Part shown: in pieces, positions 61,338-64,000 of the stretch
Layout of the letters: each line of letters begins with the position of its first letter
Position numbering within the stretch: the stretch's first letter is position 1
Assembly (NCBI RefSeq): GCF_018119405.1
Contig: NZ_JAGPWC010000018.1
Coordinates: 22,531 to 86,530 of the forward strand
DNA: 64,000 nucleotides
Direction: 5' to 3'
Source of the DNA: Massilia sp. ST3
Lineage (GTDB): Bacteria > Pseudomonadota > Gammaproteobacteria > Burkholderiales > Burkholderiaceae_D
Translations under genes and position numbers: made by a program
The notes under the pieces: model-generated
What the model saw: only the letters and a program-made list of their open reading frames with translations
The model's database searches: none
Told to the model about the DNA's origin: nothing

Positions 61338-61430
61338 GGGTTGGGGGGGGGGGGGGGGCCCCCCCCCCGCCCCCCCCCGGGCCCGGGGGGGGGGGGGGCC
61401 CGGGGGGGGGGGCCCCCCCCCCCACCCTAC
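61335..61430. other. G/C homopolymer junction, probable assembly artefact
   Basis: From 61343 to 61423 there are 81 bases with only G and C, nearly all in long runs: G16, C10, C9, G14, G11 and C11. It joins the 3' end of hscB to the 3' end of gatA (reverse strand). No biological element of this form is known to me. Confidence 0.85.
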
Positions 61431-61432
61431 GC

Positions 61433-62902
61433 TTACACGCCTTCCGGCGCGCGCGTGTGCCAGTCGGTGACCTGCTGGTACTGGTGCGCGATGTTCAGCA
61501 GCCTGGCTTCGCCGAAGTAGTTGCCGATGATTTGCAGGCCGACCGGGCGCTTGCCGCCGGCGCCGCCGAAGCCGCAAGGCACCGACATGCCCGGCAGGCC
61601 GGCCAGGCTGGTCGACAGGGTGTAGATGTCGGCCAGGTAGTTCGCCACCGGGTCGTTCGACTTGGCGCCCAGGTCCCAGGCCACGGTCGGGGCCACCGGG
61701 CCCATGATCACGTCGCACTGGTCGCGGAACACGGCCTGGAAGTCGTCCGCGATCAGGCGGCGGATCTTCTGCGCCTGCACGTAGTAGGCGTCGTAGTAGC
61801 CATGGCACAGCACATAGGTGCCGACCATGATGCGGCGCTGCACCTCGCGGCCGAAACCTTCGGCGCGGGTTTTGCGGTACATGTCCTGCAGATCCTTGTA
61901 CTCGGCCGCGCGGTGGCCATAGCGCACGCCGTCGAAGCGCGACAGGTTGGACGACGCTTCGGCCGGGGCGATGATGTAGTAGGTCGGGATCGACAGCGCC
62001 GTCTTCGGCAGCGAGATCTCGACCAGGCTGGCGCCCAGCTTGACGAATTCGTCCAGGGCGGCGCGCACGGCGCCTTCGACGTCGCTTGCCAGGCCTTCGC
62101 CGAAGTATTCCTTCGGCACGCCGATGCGCAGGCCGTTCAGGGGCTTGTTCAGGTCGCGGGTGTAGTCCTCGCCGATATTGCCCTGGTCAGGGGTGAGGCT
62201 GGTCGAGTCGCGCTCGTCGAAGCCGCTCATTTCGTTCAGCAGCAGGGCGCAGTCCTCGGCGGTCTGGGCGATCGGGCCGCCCTGGTCGAGCGAGGAGGCG
62301 AAGGCGATCATGCCGAAGCGCGACACGCGGCCGTAGGTCGGCTTGATGCCGGTGACGCCGCAGAAGGCGGCCGGCTGGCGGATCGAGCCGCCGGTGTCGG
62401 TGGCGGTGGCGGCCGGCGCCAGGCGCGCGGCGATCGCGGCGGCCGAGCCGCCCGAGGAGCCGCCCGGCACGGCCAGCGGGTCCCAGGGGTTCTTCACCGC
62501 GCCGTAGGCCGAGTTCTCGTTGGCCGAGCCCATCGCGAATTCATCCAGGTTGGCCTTGCCCAGGGTGACCATGCCGGCCGCCTTGAAGCGGTCGACCACG
62601 GTGGCGTCGAAGGGGCTGGCATAGCCTTCCAGGATCTTCGAGCCGGCGGTGGTGCGCCAGCCGCGGGTGACGAAGATGTCCTTGTGCGCGATCGGCACGC
62701 CGGTCAGCGGGCCGGCCGTGCCTTGCGCCAGGCGCTCGTCGGCGCTAGCGGCTTGCGCCAGGGTCAGCTCCGGATCCACGTGCAGGAAGGCGTTGTGGCC
62801 GCTGGCCTCGATGCGGCCCAGGTAGTGGCGCGCCAGTTCGGTGGCCGATACCTGTTTGGCGTGCAGTGCCGCGGACAGCTCTTTGATGGTCTTGGTATGC
62901 AT
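61433..62902 (-). CDS. gatA: Glutamyl-/aspartyl-tRNA(Gln/Asn) amidotransferase subunit A
   Basis: The 489-aa amidase-signature enzyme has the catalytic Lys in [20 protein letters not shown], Ser-cisSer in [20 protein letters not shown], and [20 protein letters not shown]. It makes ammonia from glutamine for conversion of Glu-tRNA(Gln) or Asp-tRNA(Asn). The C-terminus ([10 protein letters not shown], stop at 61433) looks complete. gatC precedes it with 25 bases between. gatB, which should follow, is missing because the homopolymer junction begins 3 bases later. Confidence 0.96.
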   Translation of the reverse strand: MHTKTIKELSAALHAKQVSATELARHYLGRIEASGHNAFLHVDPELTLAQAASADERLAQGTAGPLTGVPIAHKDIFVTRGWRTTAGSKILEGYASPFDATVVDRFKAAGMVTLGKANLDEFAMGSANENSAYGAVKNPWDPLAVPGGSSGGSAAAIAARLAPAATATDTGGSIRQPAAFCGVTGIKPTYGRVSRFGMIAFASSLDQGGPIAQTAEDCALLLNEMSGFDERDSTSLTPDQGNIGEDYTRDLNKPLNGLRIGVPKEYFGEGLASDVEGAVRAALDEFVKLGASLVEISLPKTALSIPTYYIIAPAEASSNLSRFDGVRYGHRAAEYKDLQDMYRKTRAEGFGREVQRRIMVGTYVLCHGYYDAYYVQAQKIRRLIADDFQAVFRDQCDVIMGPVAPTVAWDLGAKSNDPVANYLADIYTLSTSLAGLPGMSVPCGFGGAGGKRPVGLQIIGNYFGEARLLNIAHQYQQVTDWHTRAPEGV

Positions 62903-62927
62903 GTGCGTGTCGATTCGTGAAAGCGGA

Positions 62928-63227
62928 TTACTCGATGACCTTCGGCACCAGGTACAGGCCGTCCTGGGTCTTCGGCGCCGGCGCCTGGTAGTCCTCGCGG
63001 CGGTTGGCCTCGGTGACCACGTCGTCGCGCAGGCGCAACGGCAGCGCGAGGATGGCGGCCAGCGGCTGCGCCAGCGGCGCCACGCCGCTGGTGTCGACCG
63101 CCTGCATCTGCTCGGCCAGCGCGAAAATGCCGTTCAATTCACCCAGCATGGTCTCGGCGTGGGCCTCGTCCATATCGAGCTGGGCCAGGTTGGCGATGCG
63201 TTTTACATCTGAAAGGGTCAGGGACAT
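62928..63227 (-). CDS. gatC: Glutamyl-/aspartyl-tRNA amidotransferase subunit C
   Basis: The 99-aa protein starts [20 protein letters not shown] and ends [15 protein letters not shown], as in GatC. GatC wraps around GatA and GatB and stabilises the complex. The frame opens upstream to 63257, but ATG 63227 is the family start, with GAAAGGG... on the opposite strand giving no better choice. It heads a gatC-gatA operon, divergent from mreB. Confidence 0.94.
   Translation of the reverse strand: MSLTLSDVKRIANLAQLDMDEAHAETMLGELNGIFALAEQMQAVDTSGVAPLAQPLAAILALPLRLRDDVVTEANRREDYQAPAPKTQDGLYLVPKVIE

Positions 63228-64000
<773 letters not shown>

Noticed and set aside
61338..61520. C-terminal extension of HscB through Gly/Pro runs
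   Set aside because: The extra residues are translation of the homopolymer block and of antisense gatA; HscB is complete at residue 171.

Overview
The window is high-GC chromosomal DNA from a betaproteobacterium. It most resembles Oxalobacteraceae of the Massilia/Telluria/Duganella/Janthinobacterium type. The pointers are the core gene order hfq-hflX-hflK-hflC-hisZ-purA-phosphoribosyltransferase, an iscR-iscS-iscU-iscA-hscB operon, a gatC-gatA operon divergent from mreB, and many hybrid kinases and secreted enzymes. The genus is inferred from gene order and protein character; no database search was made.

Layout. 1-7,000: tail of hfq, then hflX, hflK, hflC, hisZ, purA and a phosphoribosyltransferase, all on +, closed by a terminator. 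7,200-14,000: a MarC-type membrane protein, a PAS hybrid kinase, an orphan RES-domain protein, uvrB (-) and a divergent aromatic aminotransferase (+). 14,000-20,300: three near-identical tRNA-Asn(GTT) units, each with its own promoter and hairpin terminator. Between them lie an alpha/beta hydrolase, a secreted zinc-phospholipase-like protein, and a Fur-boxed TonB receptor with a PepSY membrane protein. 20,500-32,400: metabolic and accessory genes (tartrate-dehydrogenase-type enzyme, rhodanese, MocR regulator, LysR/RidA/OYE cluster, arylamine N-acetyltransferase, M20 peptidase, VOC protein, AraC regulator, amidase, YeeE/YedE pair, HNH nuclease). 32,600-39,100: a signalling island with two hybrid kinases around a bacteriophytochrome and its single-domain response regulator. 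39,200-46,200: a secreted lipase, a secreted alpha/beta hydrolase, and a tripartite MFS efflux operon. 46,200-57,000: DTW protein, a radical SAM gene under a near-perfect LexA box, a PEP-CTERM-like protein, a secreted YciI-like protein, AraC/P450, an NadR-like kinase, a ChaC-like protein, LysR with FAH and maiA, and a CBS protein. 57,300-64,000: a UDG-fold protein with altered catalytic motifs, the isc operon, then gatC-gatA and the start of mreB.

Two parts of the sequence should not be trusted. At 61,335-61,430 the isc operon (after hscB) and the gat operon (after gatA) both stop at an 81-nt stretch made only of G and C homopolymers. hscB has lost its stop codon, hscA and fdx are absent on one side, and gatB is absent on the other. 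This looks like an assembly artefact or misjoin. At the right edge (from about 63,930) the mreB reading frame stays open, but conserved residues are replaced through A/T-to-G/C changes, again pointing to poor sequence.

Two families of short palindromic repeats are scattered between genes: one with the core GTCATCCCCGCGAAGGCGGG and one with a GTGGACGGG...CCCGTCCAC core. No IS element, integrase, prophage or CRISPR array was seen. The best leads are the LexA-boxed SplB-like gene, the degenerate UDG paralogue, the orphan RES protein lacking its usual arginine, the phytochrome signalling island and the triplicated tRNA-Asn units.
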